A stretch of 64,000 nt of DNA, taken from NCBI GenBank assembly GCA_011033025.1, contig WFMF01000576.1:35143-99142 (forward strand), given 5' to 3'. Positions 45,201 through 60,200 of this stretch are shown here, piece after piece. The notes under the pieces were generated by a model. It was given only the letters and a program-made list of their open reading frames with translations. It did not search any database and was not told the DNA's origin. Numbering within the stretch: the stretch's first letter is position 1; every line of letters begins with the position of its first letter. The position numbers and the translations under genes were made by a program. Origin of the DNA: Beroe forskalii (lineage: Eukaryota > Ctenophora > Nuda > Beroida > Beroidae).

Positions 45201-48200
45201 GAAGGCGATCTGAACTTGTCGCTGGTAACGTAGCAGTCAGATTCCAGATAGATAGGGCGTTAAGCGATGATATTGAGAAGAATTGGATGTCTAATATCAA
45301 ACGCAAGGAAATATTTTACCAGGAGATAATACCACAGAAGCTGAGACTTACAGGTCAGCCTATACAGGCGCAATTCTTGTTATTTCAGTTTTTGCAGAGA
45401 CCTAGTTGGGAAACAATGGTCCTTAATGGAAGTGTAGTAAAGACACGAAAACGACGTTTCAAGTAGCATCGACGATGCACACGAAATAACGTGGTATTAA
45501 ATTACATGAAATGGAACAGAGGAAGCTTCTTTATTCTAATCCAGTGCTACAATATGGCGTATTATGCTTTTTCTTGCAACCAATGCGGCGTTAAACTTTG
45601 TTTGATTATCTATCAAAATTGACATTTAATATGAATTCGAAAGATCAACGGAGCCACGAACAAATAAAAAGGAAAGTAATTTACCAGGCAGGGGATCTGA
45701 ACTTTTCACTGGTATCGTAGTAGTCAGAGTCCAGGTCGTACTTGTAGGTAGGGGCAAACTCTAGGGGGCCTTCGTTGTAGTTCTCAAACACCTGCGAGTA
45801 GATTGGTAACCTGTCGACATTCTTAAACCTACGTTAACAAAATAGGGTAAACTTCGACAAACGAGGATAATTTTAAAAGTGATATTTGATCAGTTGTATG
45901 ACCTAATCGTTTTTCAACAACATTTTCAGGTTTTGGCTTAAAAATCGTGAATATCCTTCGTCATCAACGTTAAGTCGTAAACGTTATTAACAACGGTACC
46001 TTATTAACAACGGTAACTTGTTAACAACGGTACCTTATAACAAGATCTTGAAGGAAGGAACCTTATTAACAACGGTACCTAATTGACGATGGTATTTTGT
46101 AACAACAGGACCAATGGCTACGTTATTAACAACGGTACGATATTAACAAAGGTATGTTATTAACAACGGTAACTTATTAAGAACAGTGCCTAAATGACAA
46201 CGGTACCTTATTAAAAACGGTACGTTATTAACAACGGTACCTTATTAACAACGGTACCTTATTAACAGCGGTACCTTATTAAGAACGGTACCTTATTAAC
46301 AACGATTATTAATATCATTTACAACATTTTAAACAACATTATTATAAATGATTATTAACACAATTAAGCAAGGCAACTCAAAAATTAAATTGAAAACTAA
46401 TGACCAGAGCTGCAGCACATGCCCTTATATATGATGGTTGACACCACTCAGTCATCAATGACGAACGGCACATTCCGCATACCAACTCTATGACGTTGAC
46501 ACCACTCAGTACCCAATCAAGCATGACGAATAGCGTTACGTCTAGATGTGTTGATTTTTGCTTAAAATTTTGCATCATTTTAATTCTTTTTAAATTTGAT
46601 CTACATTTACTCATTTACTCATTCCATATTGTTTTATATAGGGATCAGACATTACGATTGTAATTTGATCATTATTTGTTTAATCCTGTTTAATTAATCC
46701 TGTTTAATACCAACATCAAGACGTTGACACCACTCTGCACCCAATCGAGCATGACGAAAAATGTTACGTGCCCACTGCCCATACCAAATCGATGACGTTG
46801 AAAGCACACAAATTTATTACGATAAAAAGGAGCCCATTTTTTCTCTCTCACACTACATGCATCTAATATTCATTCAAAATTCGTAATTTATGAATATAAA
46901 TTTTAAATACGTTCGTCCATCATCAAAACAAAATCGAAATATAACAAAACGTACGCGCGTGCGCGGTAATTTCGCTACATTGACAGTACATGGCGACTCC
47001 TAACAAAAACCTAGCGCGCTACGCAATCAGACTTTTAAACTGTGACCGCCCCTTGAGGAGTAATTTGTTTGGAAAAGAGCCTTCAGAGTTCAGTGTCGAA
47101 TTTCATGTTTTCATTTGGAATTACGAAAAACGTATCCGGTATCTCATGCATGTACACAACCAAAAGCAGGCCAGGTTGTGTGTTTAAAGGTCATGTTGTG
47201 TGTTTAAAGGTGATACAAACATCTTACTTTTAGAAACAAAGATAACCGATAATAATTGGCTTGGGCAAACATTCGAATTAACAATTTCGGAATACTGTCA
47301 TCTCTTAACGTTGTCTCCCTTACCTTTCCCGCATTTTTCTGCACTGTAAGTTGATCTCCACACTGCAAGTCGTACCAGGCCTTCTTCTTGACTAGATCCC
47401 GTATCTCGTGGTTAGCGTAGTCTATTCTGTAGTTGAAATCACCACACCAGAAGACGTAATCGTGGTCTTCTATTTCCATGCCCTGGAATTAATAGTCTTT
47501 TGATCACTGAAAATGGTCTTACGATCACTGAAAGTACGGCTTTTTGCATGTTCGCCGGAAGAAAGAAGCAGAACATAGAGCACTTGAGTAGGGCTTGGAA
47601 TGAACAAGTAAATACTAAATAATTCACCTTAACTTTCAATCAGAAAGGAAAGTATCAGACAAATTACCAAGAACTGAAATGTATAAGATCAAGAAAAGCC
47701 TCTAACATACGTTATCAAAGAGAGCCTTATCTCTTATCAGCTCATAGTGCTTATTCCTGTCCAGTACATGTGTCTGTCCTGCAGCCAGATGAGCACATAC
47801 GAAACAGATAGAAGTAGAGTAGAGGTTGAAGGAGATGGCAACACCTCCCTTGTTACCAGTCTTCCCTTTCATTCCTGTCTTGATGGCGTCTATACAGATA
47901 TCACTGAAAACAAGGATAGCTAGTGGGGGTGCAGTCTATACGCTATATTATTACCCTCCCGTGGCTCAAACTCCAGTGTGATAATTATCGATATATCACT
48001 CCTTTATAGAACTACTGAACAGTGGCGGAATAATAGAGCAGAATATCGTTGAATAAATTGTTGATTTTATGAAGGAGCACTCAAAATCTATAAAAACGTT
48101 GAATTCAGACGAGGGTCGTCAGACCCGAGTGGGAGGGAGTACTGTTTTGTCGGGTAATAATACAATTAACTAACTCATGGATCGTGTGATATCGAAAATT

Positions 48201-51200
48201 GTCAAACTCGGCTAACGCCTCGTGTGATAATTTTCGATATCACACTCCCAGTCGTTTGTTAATCGTACATTATATAGTTTAAACTTTAAAGAGATGAGCA
48301 ATATCAATGTCGTGATTTTACACGTGCACCTTTTGTAGGGCAAGGTCAATGAACAAATACTGGATAATGGGGGTGCAAATGTAAACTAAACACTAGGTAA
48401 AGTCCGGTTTGTCCGGTCCCAGTACATCCATTTCCCTGAAATAATTTAACGCTGGGTAAAGTCTTATTTATCTAGGACCTAGAGTTGGCATTTTTCACCC
48501 TTACGTGCAGTGTTGGAGGTGCTTTGCCTTGACGAAGACGAACAGACAGACACCCACAAGTTGTTTTGCAGACAGGAGAATGTAGTTTGTGTCACGACAT
48601 AGGATCTCTGGAACCGTGAGCTCCATAACCCTCGCTTCGTTTGGCTGCGAAGAAGAGTCTCATGAAACCTTTCAAATTTATATTAAGGAAATATTTCAAG
48701 AATTTACATCATTTTTACAAATTTCCGATATCTCCCTAAATTATCAAAGCTAGAATTGAGTCAAAGTACAATAACGACATGCTAGTATGCTACAGTATCT
48801 ATATAGTCGTAATTACAGTAAGTATACTGAAAAGCTGAACGCAGATAAATTTGTGTCATTTTTCATTGTGTACCTTGTAGATACGATGTTTCCTGCAGTC
48901 AGATCAACCAGCTCCTGTAAACCAATAGCAATCACATCAGGCCCATCCTTGTGGGTCAGTGCCGACTTGTCCACATAGCCAAAGGAGGGAGTTTTAGAGT
49001 CTGAGAGGGAAGGGAGAAACAGGAAAATTAAGTCATTAGGAAATTGGGAAATCAAGAAAAATCAATCAATTAATCAATCAACCAACCAACCAACTACCTT
49101 AGGAGGTTTATTTATAAAGGTTGTGATTTGGGGATTTTTCAGAAAAATCCCCATTTTATCACCCACCATGACATTTCGAAATGACGTCATTATCATATGT
49201 TAACGAGAGTAATAACTTGAACAATCCCCATCTTTTCAACTTACCAAAATTTGAAACACCGAAATTTTATCCCACATAAATACACCTCCTAAGGTAATAA
49301 ATAAAAATAAAAGTACATTTGTCACAAAGCAAGGGGTACCTAAATCTTGCTTCTGGTTCTGCAGATTTTCATCGAGCATCAGTAAGTCATCGCAGATTGT
49401 TCCGTGGTTCTTGTTTTGTAAAGCATTTGCTACCTCAGGAGCGTCCAATAGCCATTCGGCAAGCTTATCTTTGTCGTCTCGGATTATTTTACCTGGTCAA
49501 GGAAGGGGGCATCAAATACACCATTGATCAATTGTGAAATTACTGTTAAATACAACAAGGGGTATGTTCAAGTAATATTCAGATCTTAAATAACACAGCT
49601 ACTGTATTCAATCAAAGTGTAATATTAAAACGTGACGTTTTTCGTCGTCACATGACTTGATCATGCACATTACAAATGTCAGGATAAAGAGTTAACCCTT
49701 ATCTTGACCGATATATCTGACCTCCGTTACTGTTCCAGGTTCCTACTGCAACTCGTATTGGTAGCTTGGTGGAGTAATGTTGAGATTCCGATAGCAGGCA
49801 GTCCACAAACGTACTGGGTACTGGGAGAGGAAGAAGGACGCTTAAAATACGTTACATTACGTACATAGTACGTTACAGTACCATATATGGTACGCGATAG
49901 TAATAACGTGATTTACTCTTTTTTCAGTACGTGGTTTACCCGTTCTTTCTTCTTTTCTACGCTCAGGAATAAAGTGTTTACTGTTTACGCATCCCAAGGA
50001 CAGGTAGCAGTGTAATGTAACCTGATATACACATCTCCCAAAAATATGTACAGGAATACGCCTCCCAAAATATGTAGAGAAATTATTGGCAGCACTCCTC
50101 ACTCCTCTCTACTTCTCTAATACAAGATAATTACACAGTGTATATTTCTACATATTCATACACAGAAAACTTCAAAGAATTTTCAGGTATACTCTTCCTG
50201 CAGTTGACAAATGAAAGCACATACACATGCAGGTTTGGAGGATATTTCAACATCAAAATAGATTTCGAGATTACACGCGTTTCATGTACAGAAAATAGGC
50301 TCCAATTGGTGCCTCTCGTCATGATATAATAACAATATGAAATGTCGTTGTATTGACTTAAAATTGAACAAAATCTTACTCATATCAAATCTTTTATTAA
50401 GATAACCAGCCCACGGGGACCCAGAGATAACTCCAGTCACAGGCGATCCCAATTGACAAAAAAATCTACATTTTCCAGTATTGTTCCAGTATTTCAGTAG
50501 GTATAATACCTACTGAAATACTGAAACAATACTGACAGTATTTTGACTCACGGAATCGTTCGAACTTTGAGATAACGGGAGCGAGTGGTTTGTCCGGGTA
50601 GAGGAGGAAGTCCTCGATACTCTCCTGTCTATCATCGTCCAGGAAGTTGTTCTGTATCGTCCGTTTAACGGAGCGAGTGGCGTCCGTTATCTTACCCATC
50701 TGAAGGAAGAGTAGCTGGGCAGGGTGAGGAAGAGGTGAGGAAGAGGTGAGGAAGAGGGTGAGGAAGAGGGTGAGGAAGAGGGTGAGGAAGAGGTGACTGC
50801 TTTTAAACGGGGGACGGATCTACATTCTACAAGAAATCCAGACAGAAACCCCGGCACGGGACCTCCCGCTGGGAGGTCCCAGGAAGAGGCATTCCAAGCA
50901 TTAAAATACCTTTGATGTGAATTCAAAACAAAATAAAACGCCGTCATCGATTTCGAGAAGTTTTTCATGCCATTTTCATCCTGAATTTGAATGATTTATT
51001 ATGCATTCGTCCATAGGATTCGTCCATATGATTCGTCCATATGAGCGTATGAAATATAGAAATATGTATACCTGGGCACATTATATGCAATTGTTTTTGT
51101 TCCCTTTTATTCATTGAGCTCCCGAACATAAAACTATAAAAGTACTATCGCTAATTCTAATGACTATATAGTATGGACGTGAGATGGTAGTGGTCAGTGG

Positions 51201-54200
51201 ACTTAGCACCTGCTTGAATTAATACACGACTTAGACAGTTAGACAAAGCATTGTTGCTTTTTACTTCCTAATTGCTGTCCTTAAGGTTAAGTTTTACATT
51301 TTGATCGCATGTTTTTTCTCGTTTTCGCTATAGTCCTGATTCCTGACCCATCAACGTTCTATGTTGACACCTTCTCTGATATTTAATCAGAAATAGGACA
51401 AGTAGAGTGGTAACGAACATCTTCAATTGTAACAATTAAAACGTTGTGTTCTTGTTACAATTGAATATGTTCGTAACCACTGTCCGCGTCCTATTTCTGA
51501 TTAAATTGACGAAGAAATCCTTATTATACACACTTCTCTGATTATATCAAATTCTGCTTTTCCTTAGAAAACTTTCTTCATGGTAAACAAGTTTGCTGGG
51601 GGATCTGAAAGAGTGTTTTAAATCAGGGATACCTTTCCTGACGCAGTCTTTAGAGCCCCCGTCCCGCAGTACGTCCTGGAAACCAAGTTAGCGTTGGTAT
51701 GCCAGCACTTATCCAGAGCTGTCTGGAACTTATCTATCTGCGGTACTGCAGCTATGTGTTCCAGCTGCCGGTACAGGACTTTGTTAGCTACGAAGGACTG
51801 GACGGAGTTGGTCCGGTCAATGCAGTCAAGACAGTTGGTACGCAGGACACCCTCCTGAATCCTGAGCAGAGAGTGGGTGTTAGGAAGGGAGATGGAGAGA
51901 GGGGATCAAGTTATGTCATTTGGTGGCGATAGGACGTGGGGGAGAATTCTTTTGGGGGGATGATAGGAGTGAAAGGGTGGGAACGTTGGGAGTGGAGGTA
52001 GGAATGATCCAGGGAAGGTGGTGCAAGAAGGGGGAGGGGCGGAAGAGATTATTTAAGAGGTTTATGACACAACCTACCCGACACACTCATCCCCACTCTG
52101 TCTGAATATCCCACTAAATCCCACGAAGGGGGAGGGGGGAGTGGGGGATGAGAGGGGGGTTGAGGAATGGGAAGTGGGGGAAGAGGAAGGGGGAGGGGTA
52201 GGGGGAGTAAGAATGACCTACCCGACACACTCATCCCCGCTCTGTCTGAATATCCCACTGAACCCCACGAAGGTCTCAATGTCCTTGTAGAGAGTGTTGA
52301 TGGGTTCTGTTCTCCCGCCCCGGCACGCCGAGTGGTAGTCGAAGTTCCGAATCATAACGTCGTCATGGATACTGTCCAGCTGATGCGCCTGAGAAATGGA
52401 GAATTTATACGTCCAAACGAGAAAAAGGCGTTATGATAGTGGTGATATAACGGTTATCAGCTTAGCGCGAAGTGGTAAGCTGATGACGCTGATCTGTTTT
52501 TTGTGCAGAGCTTAGTCAGTGGCTAAGAATGATTTAATTGAATATTGAGAACAAATTGGCGTGACAAAATACTTTTTTAGTTGACAGTCCAGTCTAGCCA
52601 GATCTCGCTACGCTGCGGCAAGTAAAATTGCAAGGACTGTTTCATAATATTATCACACCTAACGCATGATGATAACACTTACAAATCTCCAGTGTTACTA
52701 GCAAGTAGTTGTGAGTTGTGACAGTAACATAACATTCATAACGTCTCACGGAGGGCGTGAGAAAGAAGCACTGATGTAGCACTCTTAGCTCGTCATCAGT
52801 GGGAAACGAGTTTAATCTTCGTGTCAAAATTTGGGATACGGTGGATGCGTAATCAGTGGACAGTGTGGAATTAGTTAAAACTTTAAAACTTCGTATCAAA
52901 GTTTGGAATACAGTAAGAATGTTATCAGTGATTCTGTGGGGAATGAGTTACAACTTTGCATCAATGTATCAATATTTGGGATATACGGTAGGAATGTAAT
53001 CAGTGGAAACTGGAAAGTAAGTACTAAAACTTAATATATCAAGATTTGGGATATACTGTACGGTAGGCTAATGAAGTGTTACGTCGAATCAACGTGTTTG
53101 TGATATATCAGGGATCATTTTATCGATGAAGCGTATCGAAATGTTCATCCGTCAGATAAATAATAACATATTTGTGATAGGTATATCTTAGTATCTTATC
53201 TGAGCCCTGAGTCCACCAAGGCCTTGATTCGTCGTCAAACTTCACTAGATACTTAGACGGATAATGCCAGAGCAACCCCATAAGATCATCTTGCTTTCTT
53301 GGTTTTGTCTCGCTGTATGGGCTTGTTTGGATAGTAATCGGTTTTGACTGAATGCTTACGAACGCTGGAGTTATTTCTCCTGCACATCTGGTCCAGTATT
53401 TTATTTCATAAATACTTGAATTAGTAAATAGATACCAAGTTAGCAAGTAAGTCACTTGAAGCTTTCAAATTTTCAAATGAGGGAGTACCTACTTCAATTC
53501 ATAGCAATGAAGTGATGACCTCAGAATTCAGATTGGATTATGGAATGAATTATTAACATAATATTATTTTAAGTAAATTTAAGAATCACAATAATGATCA
53601 AATGGGACCGCATCAGACATCATTGATAAGCAACTCTACTTTATAATGAATGAAAAGATTAATAAAATGCTTGTTAAAATTCAGCTAGTTTATTCTTTTG
53701 TTTGTGAAGTTGCAGCTCACTTAGAATAATACTGAAACTCTCATTTTGACTTTGTGTTAAATTGCTCATTCTTCATTATCATCGAATCATTTCGGATAAT
53801 TCACTCCTGATCGGTAGGTACTTCTTGTGCCTTGTACTCTTGTATAAGTGTATAGCTGTAAAAAGGCTTTCACTTCGAGTTGCTTTGTTTGATAACTTAA
53901 TAATGCTTAGACTATTACTCTAATAATTATGTTGTCCTTGACCTTAGAAACACGTTAAGTTAGATTGGAGTATATATATATTATCATCTGAGTTGCTTAG
54001 TAAACTTGTTTTGTTACGCTAATGAAAGTTGATCATAAATGAAGCTACCACTGATATTACAAAGTCTACCGTCTACGTAATACAATGGCTTATTGTTGAG
54101 TTATCACATTGCATCACGCTAATCCTATAAGTAGGCATTGTGTAGGTCAGTAGACATTATGTCTAGCGTCTGGTAATATAAAGAGGAGACCTTTAACTCT

Positions 54201-57200
54201 GTAATTAACAATATATCACCATACCAGTGCCCAGTTATATGACGTATTATAATACGGTAGCTTGATAAACCGTTTAGATGTGGTGAATGATAAGTATCTG
54301 CTGTTGTTGTTATAGTAGTATAATGGTACCCAGTAACTATAACTTGTCAGTCGTTCTAGAGAGTAGCAGCACTAGGGATGTTTCTGATTTTGTATCCGGT
54401 TTCCCGATATGCGCGTGTCTAGGTATGTATTCTAAGTAAGGTGATATAACATAAGTACATAGACTTATAGAGATGTTGTGCAATGTTTATCAATAGGAAC
54501 ACTCCTTTCATTTTCTGTTAATGCTACGTCAGAAATTGTCTTGTTCGAATCAGTTCCTTAATTTAACTCGGCTTCGGCTCGTGTGATTATTGATTCACTG
54601 CTACCTTACTACTACTAGTTCAATTTTTACTCGTTCAAGTTTCATATTACCATAATAAGATAATATTATGATGATGAATTAGAGAAGAGTTGCCACCATA
54701 TTGCAGAGTAGCAGTGGCTCGCGTGACGAAACGTTTAAATGATTTATTAGTACTGTTCCCATTCAAGCGGTATGTGAGTGTGTTATATCAAAGAATTTCA
54801 GCGACGTACACACCACACACACACACACACACACATCTGGTTGTCAAAAAATAGAATGTCGTTTTTCGAGACATGCTGACATTTGAACTCAATTCCACAA
54901 ACCCGTAATAGATCTATGTTTGGTAACCTCCTTTTTCAGAGAAGTTTGACATTACATGTTGTAATTTGACTTTATATTACACATCACATTCTTTGAAAGG
55001 TGTTCCACTCCATTACACGGTAGTATGTTACCCTTCGGTTGGTGTTCAGTAAACCGTGTGTGCAACAGCTGTAGGGTAACCGTTTAAACACTGATACTCT
55101 TTCCTTGGGTCTTTTGACACTTTGACACTTAAACACCGATACTCTTTCATTTGCTGTAGAGCCTCAGGAACCGTTTAAACACTGATATACTTTAATTACT
55201 ACTTCATTCAGAGTCTTTTGACAGTCTTTCCTTTTGACAGCGTTGATGCAGTCTGCGTTTTGAACTGTATCTTTTTCAGTGTAACCTTACAAGTTGATAC
55301 TATGCTTTGCATTGTATTGAAAAGTCCGCATCCCGATGGGGTAGATTGTAACCCAAATTAGGGAGCTATCGAGTGTCAGGGGGCAGGAAGACAGGACACC
55401 AATTGCTGACTTACAACAATACCTGGTTACCTAAACGTTACCAACAGTGTTTAAGGTAACCAGCAGGGGTTAATTTCTTTACTGGACCGCAAAGCCGGAA
55501 GTTTGTACCATTCTCTGAACTCTCCTGATCCTAATTAAGTAATTAGTAACTGATTCTGTGTGTGAAGTTTCACTGTATTTCAGGAGTTGCCACCATCATT
55601 TGCATTGCTGAGGTGCTAGTAACTTGCTTTCCTTTGAAAAGCATTGTATAGCATGGCGCTTGCTGGTTTTGTGTTTTTGCAAGCAGAGGGGCGCCGCTTT
55701 GTCAATAATTACAGGAGATTATTGGTCATCTGATTTTGCCGGGTCCAGATATGCGTCAAATCCGTGGTTATTGAGTTATAGGTTATAAAGTATGGTTTAT
55801 AAGTGTTGTGTTATATTCCCTTCTTTGTCATGAGATTATACAGTTAGCTTTGCTGATCACATTGTCTTTCATCCGAGCTTTTCTTGTTTGCCATAAACAC
55901 TGACCAGTGTACAGCCATAGAAATATTACTTTATTAGAGAGTGTTCAAAAGGGGTCCATCCAACGTTTTGTGAATGTTTTATGTTCCTTTCTTCCAGTAT
56001 ACAACGTCAAATGAAACTTTATTTCTTGAACCTTTGATCAATTAAAAACAAAACTTTTAAGTTTCTGAATAACCCGTCATTGTATTGATGCTCAGGAACA
56101 CTGTCAGAAGACTTAAAACGTTCCCTTTGACAGCCTCAAACCATCAACCATGACATCCAATACCCATATTGGTTGGTCTCATACTTAGTATAGTTGTGTT
56201 ATTTACGTAAGTACTGCTGCTGGCTCACGTCAATAAGGGGCCCGGATTCCGAGAAATCGACTGTCTAAGAATATTACGATCGATGAATTCTACTTCATAA
56301 TGTCTAGGATGGACGGTTGGTGGTTATCAATATTCCTAACATCTGTACACTAATCGTTACAAATTTCATGGACACGCACCTATTGGGTACATTTTGGGAC
56401 ATTTCCCGAGGGATGTATCCGGTTTTGACTCGCAGCCAAGGTCTAAAAGTCTAAACCAATATGAACCCGATCAGGAAAGTGTCTATCAATCGTAGAACGT
56501 CAGAGGGTTCTATTCTCTAATCTCTACCCTAATCTAGTAATCTTTACCCTAATTTGTAGCCTAATGCAGTATCGACTTACCATACTGGTACAGGGTGATA
56601 TGTTCACAAAGACGTTTACCTCGTCATTGGTTAATGAACATGACATACATCCCGCTGTAATCAGGGAATAGGTATACGATAGTTACGTCAACATCATAGC
56701 TTTATATAGGCAGCTGATTACGTATTCCGGCATATATTCTCGCTTGAGCCCTTAAATCCATGATTGAATGAGCGTCTCAACTGTCAAAGGAAGGCAAGGA
56801 CTTGTAACCTTTGTGATTCCAGTGACCCACGGTCTTCAGAGGTTTCAAGGGTTGTGCTTGTGTATCGGATTACCTTAGTACGTTGTTTATGATGATTAAA
56901 TGGAGTGTTTATAAGAGGTGTTTATGTTTGGCGTGAATAGTTATCTCCAAGAATTACAGCAGATGTTTGCTGTGGATTTTTACTGTGGATGTTTGCTGTG
57001 GATGGTTGCTGTTTGCTGTGGATGTTTGCTGTGGATGTTTGCTGTGGATGTTTGCTGTGGATTTTTACTGTGGATGTTTGCTGTGGATGGTTGCTGTTTG
57101 CTGTGGATGTTAGTTGTGGATGTTTGCTGAGTGTCCGTCGTACAATTTTTTACTTAGTTAAAACGTTCAATGAAACGATAAAATCAGGAGCTTTTGTTAG

Positions 57201-60200
57201 TTTTTGCTTGATTTGCTTTGCTTATTTCCGATGATTCGCTAAGTTCAGCGTCCACTAACGCCATGCAGAGCGGAGAACGTTTGAAAGTTTGAAAGATGAA
57301 AGTTTATTCCATGGCTTTGATTGGATGATTTGTAGTGATGAAAGTTCGCACATTTCTAGTCTTGTGTAAAAAACTCTAACTCGACATATCAACTAGCATA
57401 TCCTAATTTATGTCCTTATTTCCTACCTGGTATCGCTTGTATTTCCTGCTTTCCTATCTTATCAATGTACCTGATATTGTTTGCTGAGCCTGTTTTCATC
57501 GGATTCAGCCTTGTTTGAGAGAAGGTTCAGGATCATAACCAGTCCGTAGTTGCGCTTCAGCAGCGTCATATGCCTGAAAAAACATACCTTATAAGTTATA
57601 ACAGGAAATTAGGTTTACATGTAATTGAGCCATATGCCCTCAAGAAGTGCCTTATTTCATGTATTATAATGACATGTTGGTTCATTTTTCTGTATGCGTC
57701 ATTTCCTTTAAGGATGTCATTTAAAAGTTTAAATTAAGTGTACATACTCATTATTCATACGGTGACAGCAAGCAATCATAATAATAAATCGGTCATGAGT
57801 CGTCTGGGAAATACGGTATTATCGGGGTTTAGAATCCAACATTTCACCATTATTTCATTGACAAGATGAAATATGGTAATCACTAATCAGAAGCTACTCG
57901 TTAACTACTGTAGTATTATTCTGTCTCCACTCGTGTCTGATTGGCTCCACTAATTTTTCCGAGAGTTCGTTGTTTGGTTATGTTTTTGAGGGCGTAGCAG
58001 CCCACCGCTGACAGATTGGGGTTAACGGTTCTGTTCTCGTTGGGGGACTAAACCCTGCGCACGAGAAATGGGTGGGTAGGATGACGTCATTATCATAGCT
58101 CAATGTAGTGAGTTGATGACGTTGAACTGCATCACACATCGTCTATTCTAGTATTCTCGTTGGGGGAATAAAAGATGATAAGATCGGTTAATTAAACGTC
58201 GGGCGCGAGAAATAGGCGGTTCAGCGTCATCAACTCACTACATCATGATATTATGATAATGACGTCATCCTACCCGCCTATTTCTCGTGTGTGGCGTATA
58301 GTAACGCCAAGCAGGCCGGGACTCAGTTCAGCTATAACTCTATAAGAGTATAAGCATCTGTTTCCCGGGAACTGCGTAGTAACCAAGCCTTTTACTGTTA
58401 ATATGAATCCAATAGATATCTCAGTTTCTTATATATGAATAAGTATGAGGGGTGGGGGGCATGTTAAAGTACCATCTCATACTCTCATAGTACCACACAT
58501 CAATTAATCACGTAAGTCAAAGCTCGGCCCTCATTGGCTAAGAGTTCTCACGTGACACTAACTTGTCGTAAGCGACTTGGGTCAGCTCGTAGCCTCGTGT
58601 CATCGTTAACTTGTGGGACCCAACCTGAAGAGAGATTCTAGATGAGCCAGGAGAGTAGTTTGCAGAATATAAAGGGTAGTTTGTAGAAGAGGCGATCTAG
58701 ATGAGGGTACTTTGTAAGTATAGTCTACATTATCATTGGAGTCATCGAATTTGCCTGTGTGTTGAATGTATTAATGCATTGTAAAGGAATGCATGAATTT
58801 CCATATTCATGCCTGTTTTGCTCAAAAAGTCAAAAAAATTAAACACACAGGGAGTGAGTTGATCGAATCACTGCAACTTTAAACTGTGTTTTGTAGATTA
58901 AAATAATTACGAACTACCCTCATAAACCGGCAAGATTCAATCGAATTCGAATATACAATTACTGAAGATCAAATTGAATTGATCAATTGAATCTTGCCGG
59001 TTGCTTTGTCATATATTAATTAATATAACGCGATATAATTTCCCTGTAACCCCCTACACTTTGAATGTCTATTTTCTTATTTTCGTGTAAATATTGACAT
59101 TTTTTGCCCAAGATACTATGTCGTAAGACGATGCAATCAGCATGATTCAAAACCGTCGAGCTTATCATTTTGCTTTTGTTATTAGCAAGTTCTCCTGATT
59201 TTATAACCTTATAACCTAAATCTGCGCACGAATTATTATCATTTAAGTATTAAGTAACAATTTTTAGGCTGATCATGAATTTTAGTTGCAGTTTTCTGAA
59301 TAAGTAGATTTCTGTGGAATAACTCCATGCATTTTATTTACTAACTACCTAAAGAGTAAGAGCATCGTGACTGTAGCCACGGTTTCGTTTCTTTACTTAA
59401 AATATGGTAGCGAGATTTGAAGGATAAATGCAGGTCACTGCCCTGTTCTAAAGTGCTCTAAACTTCTAAACGTGTACTACTTGCTCTATATAGCAACAAT
59501 AGTGTAGATTTCTTGTAGCAATGAAAGAGTGAATAAATCAATAACTCAAAGCATTTATTAGACTTTATAATGTATCTGAAATCTGAATTCATTTTATGCA
59601 TAGTGTACAGTGGTCTGTCAGTCTGTGTACAGCTTATAATAAATAAATAAATAAATAAATGTTAAATACTTATAATACGCCTTATAGTTGTCATAGAATT
59701 CAAAGTTGAAAGAGAGTATCTTAAAACCTAACTCCACTATAGGGTTTCCATTATCTACTTGGAATCTTTTATCTAGATAAATAGATAATTTTTTCGCAAT
59801 TATCTAGATAATCTAGATAATTTTTGAATCCGGAATTTATACATATTTGACACAACTTTCAACGGAGTATCATCCCATAACCAGCTGTTGGTTATTCACA
59901 TTGTTGTTAATTGAAATTTATGATATCAATGACCACCAAAAGATCATTTGATATCGAATGAAGTTCAGGACATTCGTTGTTTCATTTGATTAAGTTGAAA
60001 TAATTAATCATCCATAAAAAAGTAGCAACAAGTTCCTCATCTACCCATCAGTCGCTATAAACACTTGCATTAGCCATTATCCATCGGAAAGGAGTCAATT
60101 AATGACGAATTAAGGTTGATTTCATGATGATGGCCTCGGACAGTCGGAGTTGCTGGAGTGAGAATTAGAGAATAAGAAAAAGGAATGAAATTCCCCCATT

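Larger units (their letters stand above)
52389..57470. other. 5-kb synaptojanin intron
   Basis: The exons on both sides join directly (SKQYQ to AHQLDSIH) with no residues missing against vertebrate synaptojanin, so no exon is expected inside. It holds a short (AC)n at about 54814-54834, a MITE-like element at 56363-56510 and a minisatellite at 56955-57130. No coding evidence was seen in the rest. Confidence 0.6.

Noticed and set aside
53120..53455. 111-residue minus-strand frame in the 5-kb synaptojanin intron
   Set aside because: The flanking exons join without missing residues, and the peptide has no recognised motif.
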